Of a stretch of 64,000 nucleotides of DNA, positions 7,832-17,399 are shown piece by piece. The stretch lies in the NCBI RefSeq assembly GCF_014192155.1, contig NZ_JACHXO010000008.1, positions 248,001-312,000 on the forward strand. The letters run 5' to 3'. The notes below the pieces were generated by a model that did no database searches, was not told the origin of the DNA, and was given only the letters and a program-made list of their open reading frames with translations. This stretch comes from Roseateles terrae. GTDB taxonomy: Bacteria; Pseudomonadota; Gammaproteobacteria; Burkholderiales; Burkholderiaceae_C. A program made the translations under genes and the position numbers. Positions within the stretch are counted from its first letter, which is position 1. Each line of letters begins with the position of its first letter.

Positions 7832-9433
7832 ATGACTGAGTCCTCACGCGGCGGACCCGCGCCCGCGGTCCGCCTGTGCGACATTTCCAAGCGCTTCGGC
7901 GCGGTGCAGGCCAACCGGGCGGTCAGCCTGTCGGTCGCGCCGGGCACGGTGCATGGCCTCGTTGGCGAAAACGGCGCCGGCAAGAGCACCCTGATGGCGA
8001 TCCTCTACGGCTACTACCATGCCGACGAGGGCCACATCGAGATCAACGGCCAGCGTGTCCAGATCGCCAATTCGCATCAGGCCATCGACCTGGGCATCGG
8101 CATGGTCCATCAGCACTTCATGCTGGTGGACACGCTGTCCGCGCTGGACAACGTCATGCTGGGCGCCGAGCCCGCCTTCTTCCTCTCGCGTGCCAAGCGT
8201 CAGGTGCGCCAGCAGCTGGAAGCGCTGATGCGCGACACCGGCCTGCAGGTGCGGCTGGATGCCACCGTGGCGGACCTGCCAGTGGGCGAGCTGCAGCGGC
8301 TGGAAATCCTCAAGGCGCTGTACCGCGGCGCCCGCATCCTGATCCTGGACGAGCCGACCGCGGTGCTGACGCCGCAGGAAACCGACCAGCTCTTTGAAGT
8401 GCTGCGTCGCCTGCGCGAGCGCGGCACCACCATCCTGCTGATCACCCACAAGCTGCGCGAAGTGATGGCGCTGTGTGATGCGGTGACGGTGATGCGCGCC
8501 GGCGCAGTGGTCAAGACTGCGCTGATCGGCGAGACCAGCCCCGAGGACCTGGCCGAAAGCATGGTCGGCCGCAAGGTCAACCTCGGCCGCGCCGGGGGCG
8601 CCGCGCAGCCGCGGTCGGACCAGCCGGTGCTGCAGGCCGATGGCCTGAGCGTGGCCAGCGGTGCCGGCGTGCACCTGTTGACGAATGTGAAGCTGGCGCT
8701 GCGCCCGGGCGAGATCGTCGGCGTGGCCGGCGTCTCCGGCAATGGGCAGAGCGAGCTGCTGGAAGTGCTGGCCGGCATGCGGGCGCCGGATGCCGGCTCG
8801 CTGCATCTGGCCGGCCGTGAATTCCGCGCCGCCGCCTGGCTGGACCCGCGCACCGCGCGCGACCTCAAGCTGGCCCACGTGCCGGAAGACCGCCACCTGC
8901 TGGGCATGGTGCTGAGCTTCCCCGCCTGGGAAACGGCTGCGCTGGGTTATCACGAGCAGGGCCAGTACTGCGCCGGTCCCCTGGGCCTGGCGATGAACCA
9001 ACGCCACCTGCGGGCCCAGACGGCACGCATGATGGAGGACTTCGACGTCCGTCCGCGCAATGCGGAACTGGGCTCGTCCAAGTTCTCCGGCGGCAATCAG
9101 CAAAAGCTGATTCTGGCGCGCGAGATCGGCCAGCAGCCGTCGGTGCTGCTGGTGGGCCAGCCGACCCGCGGCGTGGACATCGGCGCGATCGAATTCATCC
9201 ACAACCAGTTGCGCCGCCTGCGCGACGCGGGCTGCGCCATTCTGCTGGTGTCCAGTGAGCTGGACGAGATCCTGGCCCTGGCCGACCGCGTGGTGGTGAT
9301 GAATGCCGGACGCATCACCGGCGAGCTCAGCATCGAACAGTGCACCGAGAAGACCCTGGGCCTGCTGATGGCCGCCACCCCTGACCCCGCGGACGCACCC
9401 ACCGAGGCCGCTGCCGCGAAAGCTTCCTCATGA
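7832..9433 (+). CDS. Nucleoside ABC transporter ATP-binding protein (double cassette)
   Basis: Cytosolic ATPase of 533 residues with two fused nucleotide-binding domains, the sugar/nucleoside class (RbsA, YufO/NupA type). The first cassette has Walker A GENGAGKST, a signature PVGELQRLEILKAL and Walker B ILILDEPTAVLTP. The second has a degenerate Walker A (GVSGNGQSELLEVL) and an intact signature KFSGGNQQKLILAREI followed by a weak Walker B VLLVGQPTRGVD. This asymmetry is normal in the class. ATG 7832 follows the binding protein by 16 bp, and the 3' end overlaps the first permease by 4 bp (ATGA). It energises nucleoside import together with the neighbours. Confidence 0.93.
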   Translation: MTESSRGGPAPAVRLCDISKRFGAVQANRAVSLSVAPGTVHGLVGENGAGKSTLMAILYGYYHADEGHIEINGQRVQIANSHQAIDLGIGMVHQHFMLVDTLSALDNVMLGAEPAFFLSRAKRQVRQQLEALMRDTGLQVRLDATVADLPVGELQRLEILKALYRGARILILDEPTAVLTPQETDQLFEVLRRLRERGTTILLITHKLREVMALCDAVTVMRAGAVVKTALIGETSPEDLAESMVGRKVNLGRAGGAAQPRSDQPVLQADGLSVASGAGVHLLTNVKLALRPGEIVGVAGVSGNGQSELLEVLAGMRAPDAGSLHLAGREFRAAAWLDPRTARDLKLAHVPEDRHLLGMVLSFPAWETAALGYHEQGQYCAGPLGLAMNQRHLRAQTARMMEDFDVRPRNAELGSSKFSGGNQQKLILAREIGQQPSVLLVGQPTRGVDIGAIEFIHNQLRRLRDAGCAILLVSSELDEILALADRVVVMNAGRITGELSIEQCTEKTLGLLMAATPDPADAPTEAAAAKASS

Positions 9434-10566
9434 GTCAAGCCTTGCAAATGCCGCGCTGGATGGATCTGGTGCTGCTGCCGCTGTGGAACCTGCTGATTGC
9501 CCTGCTGGTGGCCGGCGGCGTGGTGCTGTTGATCGGCGCGAGCCCGGTTCAGGCGCTGTCCGTGCTGCTGGAAGGCGCGCTGGGCAGCGCGCGTGGCCTG
9601 GGCTATACGCTCTACTACACCACCACTTTCATCTTCACCGGTCTGGCGGTGGCCGTGGCCTTTCACGGTGGCCTGTTCAACATCGGCGGGGAAGGGCAGG
9701 CGACGCTGGGCGGTATCGGCGTGGCGCTGCTGTCGCTGTGGCTGGGACCGAAGCTGCCGGCGGTGGTGATGCTGCCGCTGGCGGTCCTTGCAGCGGCGGC
9801 CTTCGGCATGCTGTGGGCCGCCGTTCCGGGTTACCTGCAGGCCTGGCGTGGCAGCCATGTGGTGATCACCACCATCATGTTCAACTTCCTGGCGGCCAGC
9901 CTCAACGGCTACCTGCTGGTGAACTGGCTGCGTCCCGCCGGCTCGATGTCGGTGGAAAGCTCGGACTTCGCCCCCTCCGCCCGCATGCCGGCCATCCATG
10001 AACTGGCTGCACGCTTTGGCTGGGAACTGCCGTCCTCGCCGCTGAACCTGTCCATCGTGCTGGCGGTCCTGGCCTGCCTCTTTGTCTGGTGGTTCCTGTG
10101 GCGCAGCCGCGCGGGCTACGTGCTGCGCGCGGTCGGGGCCAATCCCTCGGCGGCGCACTATGCGGGCATCCGTCCGCGCTGGCAGGTGCTGGCGGCCATG
10201 GGCCTGTCCGGCGCACTGGCGGGCCTCGTGGGCATCAACGAAATCGCCGGCGTCCAGGGCAAGCTGACCCTGGACTTCGTCGCCGGCGCCGGCTTCACCG
10301 GCATCGCGGTGGCGCTGATGGGCCGCAATCATCCGGTGGGCATCGTGCTGGCCTCGCTGCTGTTCGGCGTGCTGTATCAGGGCGGCGTGGAAGTGTCTTT
10401 TGAAGTGCCGGGCTTCAGCCGCGAGATGGTGGTGACGGTGCAGGGCCTGATCGTCCTGTTCGCCGGCGCCATGGCCATGGTCAGCGCGCCGATGTTCGCG
10501 CGCCTGTATACGTTGCTGACACGCCGCTCGCGCCGCGTGGCCGGCGAGGGGAAGTCCCATGGATGA
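9430..10566 (+). CDS. Nucleoside ABC transporter permease 1
   Basis: Inner-membrane permease of 378 residues, BPD_transp_2 family (YufP/NupP/NupB type). Repeated hydrophobic segments cover most of the chain. The family stretch AFHGGLFNIGGEGQATLGGI is at about residues 78-97, and LRAVGANPSAAHYAGI with the following segment is the EAA-like cytoplasmic loop. The start overlaps the ATPase stop and the end overlaps the second permease by 8 bp, so all are co-translated. It forms the channel heterodimer with the next gene. Confidence 0.92.
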   Translation: MSQALQMPRWMDLVLLPLWNLLIALLVAGGVVLLIGASPVQALSVLLEGALGSARGLGYTLYYTTTFIFTGLAVAVAFHGGLFNIGGEGQATLGGIGVALLSLWLGPKLPAVVMLPLAVLAAAAFGMLWAAVPGYLQAWRGSHVVITTIMFNFLAASLNGYLLVNWLRPAGSMSVESSDFAPSARMPAIHELAARFGWELPSSPLNLSIVLAVLACLFVWWFLWRSRAGYVLRAVGANPSAAHYAGIRPRWQVLAAMGLSGALAGLVGINEIAGVQGKLTLDFVAGAGFTGIAVALMGRNHPVGIVLASLLFGVLYQGGVEVSFEVPGFSREMVVTVQGLIVLFAGAMAMVSAPMFARLYTLLTRRSRRVAGEGKSHG

Positions 10567-11524
10567 GGTGCTGATCGGGTCGGTGCTGGCCTCGACGCTG
10601 CGCGTCACCACGCCGCTGCTGTTTGCGGCGCTGGCCGGTCTGCTGTGTGAGCGTTCCGGTGTCGTTGACATCGGGCTGGAAGGCAAGATGCTGGCCGCGG
10701 CCTTCGCCGCCGCCGCGGTGACGGCGGTCACGCATTCCGCGCCGATGGGCATTGGCGCCGCCATGCTGGTGGCCTGCGCCATGTCGGCGCTGCACGGCTT
10801 TGCCTGCGTGACGCATCGCGGTGACCAGGTCGTCTCCGGCGTGGCCCTGAACATGGTGGCCGCAGGGCTGACGGTGGTGCTGGGCATCGCCTGGTTTGCG
10901 CAGGGCGGCCAGACGCCGCCGATCGACGCCAGCCAGCGACTGACCGGCCTGTTGCCGCAATTCGCCGAGCCGGTGCCGGGCAGCTGGGTGGGTTCCGTCA
11001 TCGGCCATGGCCTGCTGAGCCACAACCTGCTCGTCTATCTGGCCTTCGCGCTGGTGCTGGTGGTGTGGTTCTTCCTGGAGCGGACCCGACCGGGCCTGCG
11101 ACTGCGGGCGGTGGGCGAGAACCCGGCGATGGTCGATGCGGCAGGGGTGTCCGTGCCCCGCCTGCGCTACACCGCGCTGATGCTCAACGGCCTGCTGTGC
11201 GGCCTCGGGGGCGCCTATCTGACGCTGGCGCAGAACGCCTCGTTCTCGCCGAACATGACTGCCGGTCGCGGCTTCATCGCCCTGGCCGCGATGATCTTCG
11301 GCAAGTGGAAGCCGCTGCCGACGCTGGCAGCGTGCCTGCTCTTCGGCTTCCTGGATGCCATCGCGATTCGCCTGCAGGGGGTGTCGCTGCCGGGCATCGG
11401 CGAGGTGCCGGTGCAGGCCATCCAGGCGCTGCCTTACATTCTGACGGTGGTGCTGCTGGCCGGCTTCATCGGTCAGGCCGTGGCGCCCAAGGCGCTGAGC
11501 AAGCCCTATGTGAAGGAGCGTTGA
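10559..11524 (+). CDS. Nucleoside ABC transporter permease 2
   Basis: Second BPD_transp_2 permease, 321 residues (YufQ/NupQ/NupC type). It has ERSGVVDIGLEGKMLAAAFA near residue 33, the counterpart of the NIGGEGQ motif in the partner, and LRAVGENPAMVDAAGVSV in the cytoplasmic loop. About eight membrane segments can be read. The usual pairing of a longer and a shorter permease in BMP-type nucleoside transporters fits. After it comes a 254-bp gap before cdd in which I see no gene or strong terminator, so the salvage genes may be on the same transcript or have their own promoter. Confidence 0.92.
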   Translation: MDEVLIGSVLASTLRVTTPLLFAALAGLLCERSGVVDIGLEGKMLAAAFAAAAVTAVTHSAPMGIGAAMLVACAMSALHGFACVTHRGDQVVSGVALNMVAAGLTVVLGIAWFAQGGQTPPIDASQRLTGLLPQFAEPVPGSWVGSVIGHGLLSHNLLVYLAFALVLVVWFFLERTRPGLRLRAVGENPAMVDAAGVSVPRLRYTALMLNGLLCGLGGAYLTLAQNASFSPNMTAGRGFIALAAMIFGKWKPLPTLAACLLFGFLDAIAIRLQGVSLPGIGEVPVQAIQALPYILTVVLLAGFIGQAVAPKALSKPYVKER

Positions 11525-11778
11525 GGCGCCCTCCGGCAGCCCATCCACCTTGCGTCGCTGTCCGGACCTGAGCGCCGGGTGATGCAACGGTGCAGGCCAG
11601 GCGACCGACAATCCGTCGCTCCGGCTTCAGGCGCCGGGACTTGCCTGCCGGAACCCAGCCGCGCCATGCAGCCACGCCCGGCCCGCCCGGTGACTCACGC
11701 AGCGCGCGGCGCCTTGCATGCCGTGAGTCGCCGGTCCCAGGACCTCACCGGCCCAACGATATCGAGGAAGGAAGAGAC

Positions 11779-12210
11779 ATGATGCAGATCCCCGGCCTGA
11801 ACGACGCCTTGGTGCAGCAACTGCTGACCGCCGCCATGAATGCGCGTCAGCATTCGTATGCACCGTATTCGAAGTACCTTGTGGGCGCCGCCGTGCTGGA
11901 CGAGCAGGGCCGCATCCACGCCGGCTGCAACATCGAGAACGCCGCCTATCCGCAAGGCTGGTGCGCCGAGACCACCGCGCTGGGTCACATGATCATGGCC
12001 GGTGGCCGCATCGCCCGCGCCGTGATGGTGACCGGCGCCGGCAGCGAGATCATCACGCCCTGCGGCGGCTGCCGTCAGAAGCTGCGTGAGTTTGCGCAGC
12101 CGTCCGACCTGATCGTCATCGCTGGCGACAGCACCGGCGTGCGCGCCCACTGGACGCTGGAGCAGCTGCTCCCCGCCAGCTTCGGCCCCGACCATCTCAA
12201 GAACGCCTGA
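11779..12210 (+). CDS. cdd: Cytidine deaminase
   Basis: Homotetrameric zinc enzyme, 143 residues, that converts cytidine or deoxycytidine to uridine or deoxyuridine. Zinc ligands and the catalytic Glu are visible in GWCAETTAL (Cys-Ala-Glu) and PCGGCRQKL. AGCNIENAAYP is the substrate-binding motif. Start ATG 11779 (or the adjacent ATG 11782) is preceded by a purine-rich GAGGAAGGAAGAG ribosome site. The frame is open further upstream without family similarity. It is followed at 11 bp by the nucleoside phosphorylase, so it is part of the salvage operon fed by the upstream ABC transporter. Confidence 0.94.
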   Translation: MMQIPGLNDALVQQLLTAAMNARQHSYAPYSKYLVGAAVLDEQGRIHAGCNIENAAYPQGWCAETTALGHMIMAGGRIARAVMVTGAGSEIITPCGGCRQKLREFAQPSDLIVIAGDSTGVRAHWTLEQLLPASFGPDHLKNA

Positions 12211-12221
12211 AGGAGAACCTC

Positions 12222-13079
12222 ATGTCCATGCCCTTGCAAGGCGCCGCCCTCGACGCCGCCATCACCACCAGCCTCGCCACCCTGAAGGCCACCTTCGGCG
12301 ACCAGGCACCGGAAGTCGCCGTCGTGCTGGGCTCCGGCTGGAGCGGTGCGGTGGATCAGCTGCAAGACCAGCAGCACCTGCCCTACGCGCAGCTGCCGGC
12401 CTTCCCGCAGCCCAAGGTGGAAGGCCATGTGGCCGAAATCACCGTCGGCCGCGTCGGCCAGCAACGGGTGGTGATGCTGCGCGGCCGCGCCCACACCTAT
12501 GAAAGCGGCGACTGCACCGGCATGGCCGGCGCCATCCGCAGCCTCAAGGCCTGGGGCGTCAAGCTGCTGCTGCTGACCAATGCGTCGGGCAGCCTGCGCT
12601 CGCACTTGCCGCCGGGCAGCCTGATGATGATCTCGGATCACATCAATGCACCGCAGCGTTCGCCGCTGACCGGCCTGCCGGGCAACGACCGCTTCACCGA
12701 CATGAGCGCCGCCTACGATGGCGAACTGCGTCAACAGGCGGTGAAGGTGGCCCAGGCGCACAACCTGGTGCTGGGGCAGGGCGTGTACGTGTGGGCAGTG
12801 GGCCCGCAGTTCGAGACGCCGGCCGAGATCCGCATGTTCTCCGCCTGGGGCGCGGATGCCGTCGGCATGAGCACCGTGCCGGAAACCATCCTGGCCCGTC
12901 ACGCCGGCCTGCGGGTGGGCGGCCTGGCGCTGATCACCAACATGGCGGCCGGCCTGTCCGAAGAAGCGCTGACCCACGCGCTCACGCTGCAACAGGCCAA
13001 GGCCTCCGGCGACCGCGCGGCCGCCTTCCTGGGGCAGCTGCTGGCCTCGCTGACCACGATGGAATCGCTGCGCGCCTGA
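12222..13079 (+). CDS. punA: Purine-nucleoside phosphorylase (trimeric type)
   Basis: Cytosolic enzyme, 285 residues, that splits purine (deoxy)nucleosides with phosphate into base and (deoxy)ribose-1-phosphate. The family is the PNP/MTAP type II group: VVLGSGWSGAVDQL is the N-terminal phosphate loop, RGRAHTYE carries the conserved His, and YVWAVGPQFETPAEIRM and ALITNMAAGLSEE are the purine-site motifs (TN...AAG). It is preceded by a GGAG ribosome site and lies 11 bp after cdd. Its deoxyribose-1-P product would be isomerised and then cut by the neighbouring DeoC. No phosphopentomutase (deoB) is in the window. Confidence 0.92.
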   Translation: MSMPLQGAALDAAITTSLATLKATFGDQAPEVAVVLGSGWSGAVDQLQDQQHLPYAQLPAFPQPKVEGHVAEITVGRVGQQRVVMLRGRAHTYESGDCTGMAGAIRSLKAWGVKLLLLTNASGSLRSHLPPGSLMMISDHINAPQRSPLTGLPGNDRFTDMSAAYDGELRQQAVKVAQAHNLVLGQGVYVWAVGPQFETPAEIRMFSAWGADAVGMSTVPETILARHAGLRVGGLALITNMAAGLSEEALTHALTLQQAKASGDRAAAFLGQLLASLTTMESLRA

Positions 13080-13135
13080 GCGCAGCAGGGGCACGGCGGC
13101 GTGAGAGGCGCGGCCGGCCCGTCTGGGAGCAGTAC

Positions 13136-13912
13136 ATGAAGACCGACATGAGTCTCGAACAAGCGGCGCGTCTGGCGCTGCAATGCCTGGATCTGACCAG
13201 CCTCAACGACGGCGACACGCCGGCGACCATCGACGCGCTGTGCCGTCGCGCCATCGGCGCGGACGGTCGCGGCCCCGTGGCGGCCGTGTGCGTCTGGCCG
13301 CGCTTCGTGGCGCAGGCCCGTGCCGCCTTGCCGGCGGGCATCCAGGTCGCCGCCGTGGCCAACTTCCCGGACGGCAGTCTGGACCTGCCGCGCGTCCTGG
13401 CGGAGATCGCCGCCATTGCCGAAGCGGGTGCGCAGGAAGTGGACGTGGTGTTGCCCTATGCTGCGTTGAAGCAGGGCGAAGCCAGCGAAGTGGCTGAATT
13501 CCTCGCAGAGGTGCGCCACGCCACCCGTCCGCTGACACTGAAGGTGATCATCGAATCCGGCGAACTCCAGACCACCGAGCTGATCAAGGAAGCGACCCGC
13601 CTGTCGCTGATGGCCGGCGCGGACTTCATCAAGACCAGCACCGGCAAGACAGCCGTCTCGGCGACGCCGGAAGCGGCCCGTGCGATGCTGGCCGAAATCC
13701 AGTCCAGCGGCCTGGGCAACGCCGGATTCAAAGCCAGCGGTGGCATCCGTTCGGTGGCGGATGCGCGCGGCTATCTGCAGCTGGCGGCCGATGCGCTGGG
13801 CGTGGAGGCGCTGCAGCCGCGCCGCATGCGTTTTGGGGCCAGCGGTCTGCTGGACGATATCGAGGCCGTGCTCGCGGGGCAGGCGAGCCAGGCGGTGCAG
13901 GGCGCTTATTAG
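13136..13912 (+). CDS. deoC: Deoxyribose-phosphate aldolase
   Basis: Class I aldolase, 258 residues, splitting 2-deoxyribose-5-phosphate into acetaldehyde and glyceraldehyde-3-phosphate. The Schiff-base lysine is in ADFIKTSTGKTAVSATPE. EVDVVLPYAALKQGE and LKVIIESGEL are the other active-site strands (Asp and Lys partners). It resembles the longer E. coli DeoC group. ATG 13136 is chosen because similarity starts at MSLEQAARLALQCLDLTSL; the upstream open frame overlaps punA and is not coding. It is the last gene of the nucleoside cluster and is followed by a strong terminator. Confidence 0.94.
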   Translation: MKTDMSLEQAARLALQCLDLTSLNDGDTPATIDALCRRAIGADGRGPVAAVCVWPRFVAQARAALPAGIQVAAVANFPDGSLDLPRVLAEIAAIAEAGAQEVDVVLPYAALKQGEASEVAEFLAEVRHATRPLTLKVIIESGELQTTELIKEATRLSLMAGADFIKTSTGKTAVSATPEAARAMLAEIQSSGLGNAGFKASGGIRSVADARGYLQLAADALGVEALQPRRMRFGASGLLDDIEAVLAGQASQAVQGAY

Positions 13913-13959
13913 GCTCGGCTGTGCGGCGCTCGGGCGGCCGCATAAAATCTCCCGGTCCA

Positions 13960-13990
13960 CCAGCCTCGCCTCCGAGGCTGGTTTCATTTT
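13960..13990 (+). terminator. Rho-independent terminator after deoC
   Basis: CCAGCCTCG (13960-13968), loop CCTC, CGAGGCTGG (13973-13981), then TTTCATTTTG. This is a 9-bp GC-rich stem with a T-rich tail, closing the nucleoside salvage cluster just before trmB. Confidence 0.8.
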
Positions 13991-14001
13991 GATCCCTCAT
14001 C

Positions 14002-14778
14002 ATGTCGCTCCCCACCTCCACTCCCTCCGATCCCCACGGCGCCGGTCCGCAGGACGATGCCGCCCCTGGCGGTGCCGAGGGCGACAACAGCCCTGAAGGC
14101 GTGGCCCATCGCGCTCGCATCCGCAGCTTTGTGGTGCGCGCCGGCCGCATGGGCACCGGCCAGATCAAGGCGCTGGCCGAGCTGGGTCCGCGCTATGTGC
14201 TGCCCTTCGAGCAGCGTCCCCTGGACACCGCCCAGGTCTTCGGCCGTCAGGCGCCGGTGGTGCTGGAGATCGGCTTCGGCATGGGCGGCGCCACCGCGCA
14301 GATTGCGCAGAGCCTGCCGGATCACGATTTCATCGGCTGCGAGGTCCATGAGCCCGGGGTGGGCGCGCTGCTCAAGCTGATCGGCGAGCAGGACATCCCC
14401 AACATCCGCATCTTCCAGCACGATGCCGTGGAAGTGCTGGAGCACATGATTCCGGAGGGCTCGCTGGCCGGCGTGCACATCTTCTTTCCGGACCCCTGGC
14501 ACAAGAAGCGCCACAACAAGCGCCGCCTGATCCAGCCGCCGTTCGTGGCCAAGCTGGTGCGGCATCTGGCGCCCGGCGGTTACCTGCATTGCGCCACCGA
14601 CTGGGCGCCGTATGCGGAGCAGATGCTGGAAGTGCTGGGCGCGGATCCGGACCTGGTCAATACCGCCCCGGGCAACGGCTATGCGGAGAAGCCGACCTAC
14701 CGCCCCCTGACCAAGTTCGAGAACCGGGGCCTGAAGCTGGGCCATGGGGTCTGGGACCTGGTGTTCCGTCGCAAGTAA
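14002..14778 (+). CDS. trmB: tRNA (guanine-N7)-methyltransferase
   Basis: Makes m7G46 in the variable loop of tRNAs using S-adenosylmethionine; 258 residues. After a 35-residue Pro/Gly-rich N-terminal extension, the Rossmann core shows the SAM motif [30 protein letters not shown] is the acidic motif II. The family signature [19 protein letters not shown] is complete, and [10 protein letters not shown] and [17 protein letters not shown] complete the tRNA-binding side. It sits alone between the deoC terminator and coaBC. A TAAAAT hexamer at 13943 could be part of its promoter, but it lies before the terminator stem. Confidence 0.95.
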   Translation: MSLPTSTPSDPHGAGPQDDAAPGGAEGDNSPEGVAHRARIRSFVVRAGRMGTGQIKALAELGPRYVLPFEQRPLDTAQVFGRQAPVVLEIGFGMGGATAQIAQSLPDHDFIGCEVHEPGVGALLKLIGEQDIPNIRIFQHDAVEVLEHMIPEGSLAGVHIFFPDPWHKKRHNKRRLIQPPFVAKLVRHLAPGGYLHCATDWAPYAEQMLEVLGADPDLVNTAPGNGYAEKPTYRPLTKFENRGLKLGHGVWDLVFRRK

Positions 14779-14931
14779 AACCGCAGGTCCGGTCCCGGCG
14801 ATCTTTCATGACTGTTTCGTGCGCCCTGTGAGCGCACGGTACGGGCCCTTCGATGACCAAGGTCAGTTGACCCGCGACGCCGTTGCCGGCTGAAACCCGG
14901 TGCGGCGGCTGCGCTGATAGAGTCGCACGCT

Positions 14932-16164
14932 ATGTCCGAATCCAACCCCTTGGCCGGCAAGCATCTGCTGCTGGGCCTCTCCGGCGGCATCGCCTGCTAC
15001 AAGATCGCCGAATTGACCCGCCTGCTGGTCAAGGCTGGCGCCACCGTTCAGGTCCTGATGACGGAGGCGGCCGAGTCCTTCATCACGCCGGTGACGATGC
15101 AGGCGCTGTCCAACCATCCGGTCTACACCAGCCAGTGGGACGCCCGGCCGGACAACAACATGGCGCACATCAACCTGAGCCGTGAAGCCGATGCGATGCT
15201 GATCGCACCGGCCAGCGGCGATGTGATCGCCAAGCTGGCGCAGGGGCGGGCGGACGATCTGCTCACCCTGACCGCGCTGGCCCGTCCGGCGCACCGCTGC
15301 GCGCTGCTGATTGCGCCGGCGATGAACCGCGAGATGTGGGCCCATCCAGCCACCCAGCGCAATCTCCGCCAGGTGCAGGACGATGGCGCGGTGGTGCTGG
15401 GCGTGGGCCACGGCGACCAGGCCTGCGGCGAAGTCGGTGATGGCCGGATGCTCGAGCCGCATCAGCTGCTGGAGCTGGTCATCTCGCACTTCCAGCCGAA
15501 GGTGCTGGCCGGGCGCAAGCTGCTGATCACCGCCGGCCCGACCTACGAAGCCATCGACCCGGTGCGCGGCATCACCAACCGCTCCAGCGGCAAGATGGGC
15601 TTTGCCATTGCCCGTGCCGCGGCCGAAGCAGGTGCGGATGTGACGCTGGTGGCCGGCCCGGTACACCTGCCCACGCCGCTGGGCGTGCGCCGCATCGATG
15701 TCATGAGCGCGCGCGACATGCTGGAGGCGGTGATGCCACTGGCCACCTCGCATGATGTGTTCGTCGCCACCGCGGCGGTGGCGGACTGGCGTCCCGCGCA
15801 GACGCAGGCGCACAAGATCAAGAAGAATGCGGCGCCCGGCGAAGCGCAGGTGCCGCATCTGGCGCTGGCCGAGAATCCGGACATCCTGGCCACCGTCGCC
15901 GCGCTGCCGCAGCCTCCGCTGTGTGTCGGCTTTGCGGCCGAGAGCCAGGACCTGGTCAAGCACGCACGGGAAAAACGTCAGCGCAAGAATGTGCCGTTGA
16001 TTGTCGGCAACCTCGGTCCGGCCACCTTTGGTCAGGACGACAATACGCTGGTGCTGGTGGACGCGCGCGGCGAGCGGGAGCTCTCCCGGGCCGACAAGCT
16101 CACCCTGGCACGCGAACTGGTGCGAGACATCGCCCAGCGCCTGACGACCTATCCTGCCTTATGA
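14932..16164 (+). CDS. coaBC: Bifunctional phosphopantothenoylcysteine decarboxylase / phosphopantothenate-cysteine ligase
   Basis: Catalyses two successive steps of coenzyme A synthesis; 410 residues. The N-terminal FMN-dependent CoaC half has [18 protein letters not shown], the His-containing [34 protein letters not shown] and the catalytic Cys in [13 protein letters not shown]. The CoaB half starts near residue 190 with [20 protein letters not shown] and [13 protein letters not shown], and contains KIKKN, the ligase lysine motif. Its stop overlaps the dut start by 4 bp (ATGA), a conserved pairing in proteobacteria. Confidence 0.96.
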   Translation: MSESNPLAGKHLLLGLSGGIACYKIAELTRLLVKAGATVQVLMTEAAESFITPVTMQALSNHPVYTSQWDARPDNNMAHINLSREADAMLIAPASGDVIAKLAQGRADDLLTLTALARPAHRCALLIAPAMNREMWAHPATQRNLRQVQDDGAVVLGVGHGDQACGEVGDGRMLEPHQLLELVISHFQPKVLAGRKLLITAGPTYEAIDPVRGITNRSSGKMGFAIARAAAEAGADVTLVAGPVHLPTPLGVRRIDVMSARDMLEAVMPLATSHDVFVATAAVADWRPAQTQAHKIKKNAAPGEAQVPHLALAENPDILATVAALPQPPLCVGFAAESQDLVKHAREKRQRKNVPLIVGNLGPATFGQDDNTLVLVDARGERELSRADKLTLARELVRDIAQRLTTYPAL

Positions 16165-16610
16165 CCACCATTGACCTGAAAGTCCTCGATGCCCGCATGG
16201 CGGAGCATCTGCCTGCCTACGCCACGCCGGGCAGCGCCGGCCTGGACCTGCGCGCCTGCCTCGATGAAGCCTTGACCATTGCCCCGGGCCAGACGCATCT
16301 CGTGCCCACAGGCCTGTCGATCCACATCGGGGATCCGGGCCTGGCAGCGATGATCCTGCCGCGTTCGGGCCTGGGGCACAAACACGGCATCGTGCTGGGC
16401 AATCTGGTGGGGCTGATCGACTCGGATTACCAGGGTCAGCTGATGGTCAGCGTCTGGAACCGTGGCCAGGACAGCTTCACGCTGCAGCCGATGGACCGGA
16501 TGGCGCAGCTGGTGATCGTCCCGGTGGTGCAGGCCCAGTTCCGCCGCGTGGATGACTTCGACGCGTCCTCGCGCGGGACCGGCGGCTTCGGCTCCACGGG
16601 CAAAGGCTGA
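16161..16610 (+). CDS. dut: Deoxyuridine 5'-triphosphate nucleotidohydrolase (dUTPase)
   Basis: Homotrimeric enzyme of 149 residues that hydrolyses dUTP to dUMP and pyrophosphate, keeping uracil out of DNA and supplying dUMP for thymidylate. All five dUTPase motifs are readable: [32 protein letters not shown] (with the catalytic Asp), [11 protein letters not shown] and the P-loop-like tail [12 protein letters not shown]. The start is ATG 16161, overlapping coaBC, so translation is coupled; the longer open frame upstream is inside coaBC. Confidence 0.96.
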   Translation: MTTIDLKVLDARMAEHLPAYATPGSAGLDLRACLDEALTIAPGQTHLVPTGLSIHIGDPGLAAMILPRSGLGHKHGIVLGNLVGLIDSDYQGQLMVSVWNRGQDSFTLQPMDRMAQLVIVPVVQAQFRRVDDFDASSRGTGGFGSTGKG

Positions 16611-16688
16611 TCGGCCAGGGCTGACGCCGCGGCAGCGACCCAGCCACGGCGACCCAGCCACCGCTACCCGGCACGGGCCGAAATGACA

Positions 16689-16710
16689 ACGGCCGGGGAG
16701 ACCCGGCCGT
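16689..16710. terminator. Hairpin between converging dut and FKBP genes
   Basis: ACGGCCGGG (16689-16697), loop GAGA, CCCGGCCGT (16702-16710). It is a perfect 9-bp stem between two converging genes. No T-run follows on either strand. A duplicated 14-bp GCGACCCAGCCAC-type sequence precedes it. Confidence 0.5.
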
Positions 16711-16752
16711 GATGGAACGAGCGCGCGGCATCAGGTGCGCGCGGGCGGCGAC

Positions 16753-17274
16753 TCAGTGCACCGGCTCGTCCGGCGCGGGGCCATCCAGCACGGTCACGCC
16801 GGCATCGCCCAGCGTGCCGGCTTCAATTTCTTCTTCAGTGGCTTCGCGCACGTCGCAGACGGTCACGTGAATCCGCAGGCCGATGCCCGCCAGCGGATGG
16901 TTGCCGTCCAGCACCACATGTTCCGGATAGACCTCGGTCACGGTGTAGATGCGGTCGGCCGGCATGTCCGGGGTCGAGGCGCCTTCCGGCAGGCCTTCGA
17001 ACTGCATGCCCACCACCACGTTCTCCGGCATCACCTCGCGCGGCTCGAAGCAGACGAGGGCGCTGTCGTAGTCGCCAAATGCGTCTTCCGGCTGGAGCGC
17101 AACGCTCACTTCGTCGCCGGTGACATGGCCCGTCAGGGCTTCTTCGACCTTTGCAAACAGGTCATCGCCACCGTAGAAGAATTCCATTGCGGGATTCAGT
17201 TCTTCCACGGACTGGCCTTGGGCATCTTCCAGTCTCCACGTCAGGGAGACCACGCAGGGGGCAGTGATTTGCAT
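16753..17274 (-). CDS. FKBP-type peptidyl-prolyl cis-trans isomerase, SlyD-like
   Basis: Cytosolic prolyl isomerase/chaperone of 173 residues. The chain has the SlyD arrangement: an FKBP half (MQITAPCVVSLTWRLEDAQG, then MEFFYGGDDLFAKVEEALTG), the inserted-flap domain (about residues 75-125, with VVLDGNHPLAGIGLRIHVTV) and a return to the FKBP fold. The acidic C-terminal tail (EATEEEIEAGTLGDAG) lacks the His/Cys-rich metal-binding tail of E. coli SlyD, so nickel delivery is unlikely. It stands alone, diverging from roxA; its start codon lies 125 bp from the roxA start. Confidence 0.88.
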   Translation of the reverse strand: MQITAPCVVSLTWRLEDAQGQSVEELNPAMEFFYGGDDLFAKVEEALTGHVTGDEVSVALQPEDAFGDYDSALVCFEPREVMPENVVVGMQFEGLPEGASTPDMPADRIYTVTEVYPEHVVLDGNHPLAGIGLRIHVTVCDVREATEEEIEAGTLGDAGVTVLDGPAPDEPVH

Positions 17275-17399
17275 GCGCCAATTCTCGCATGGGCCGATGC
17301 ACCGCGGGCAGCGCGGGATTTGCGCAGAACGGGGTGAGCGCCGGGGACTGGCACGGTGTCCGGCGGTTCACAGGCTGCCAATCCGGGGACAATGTCGGC

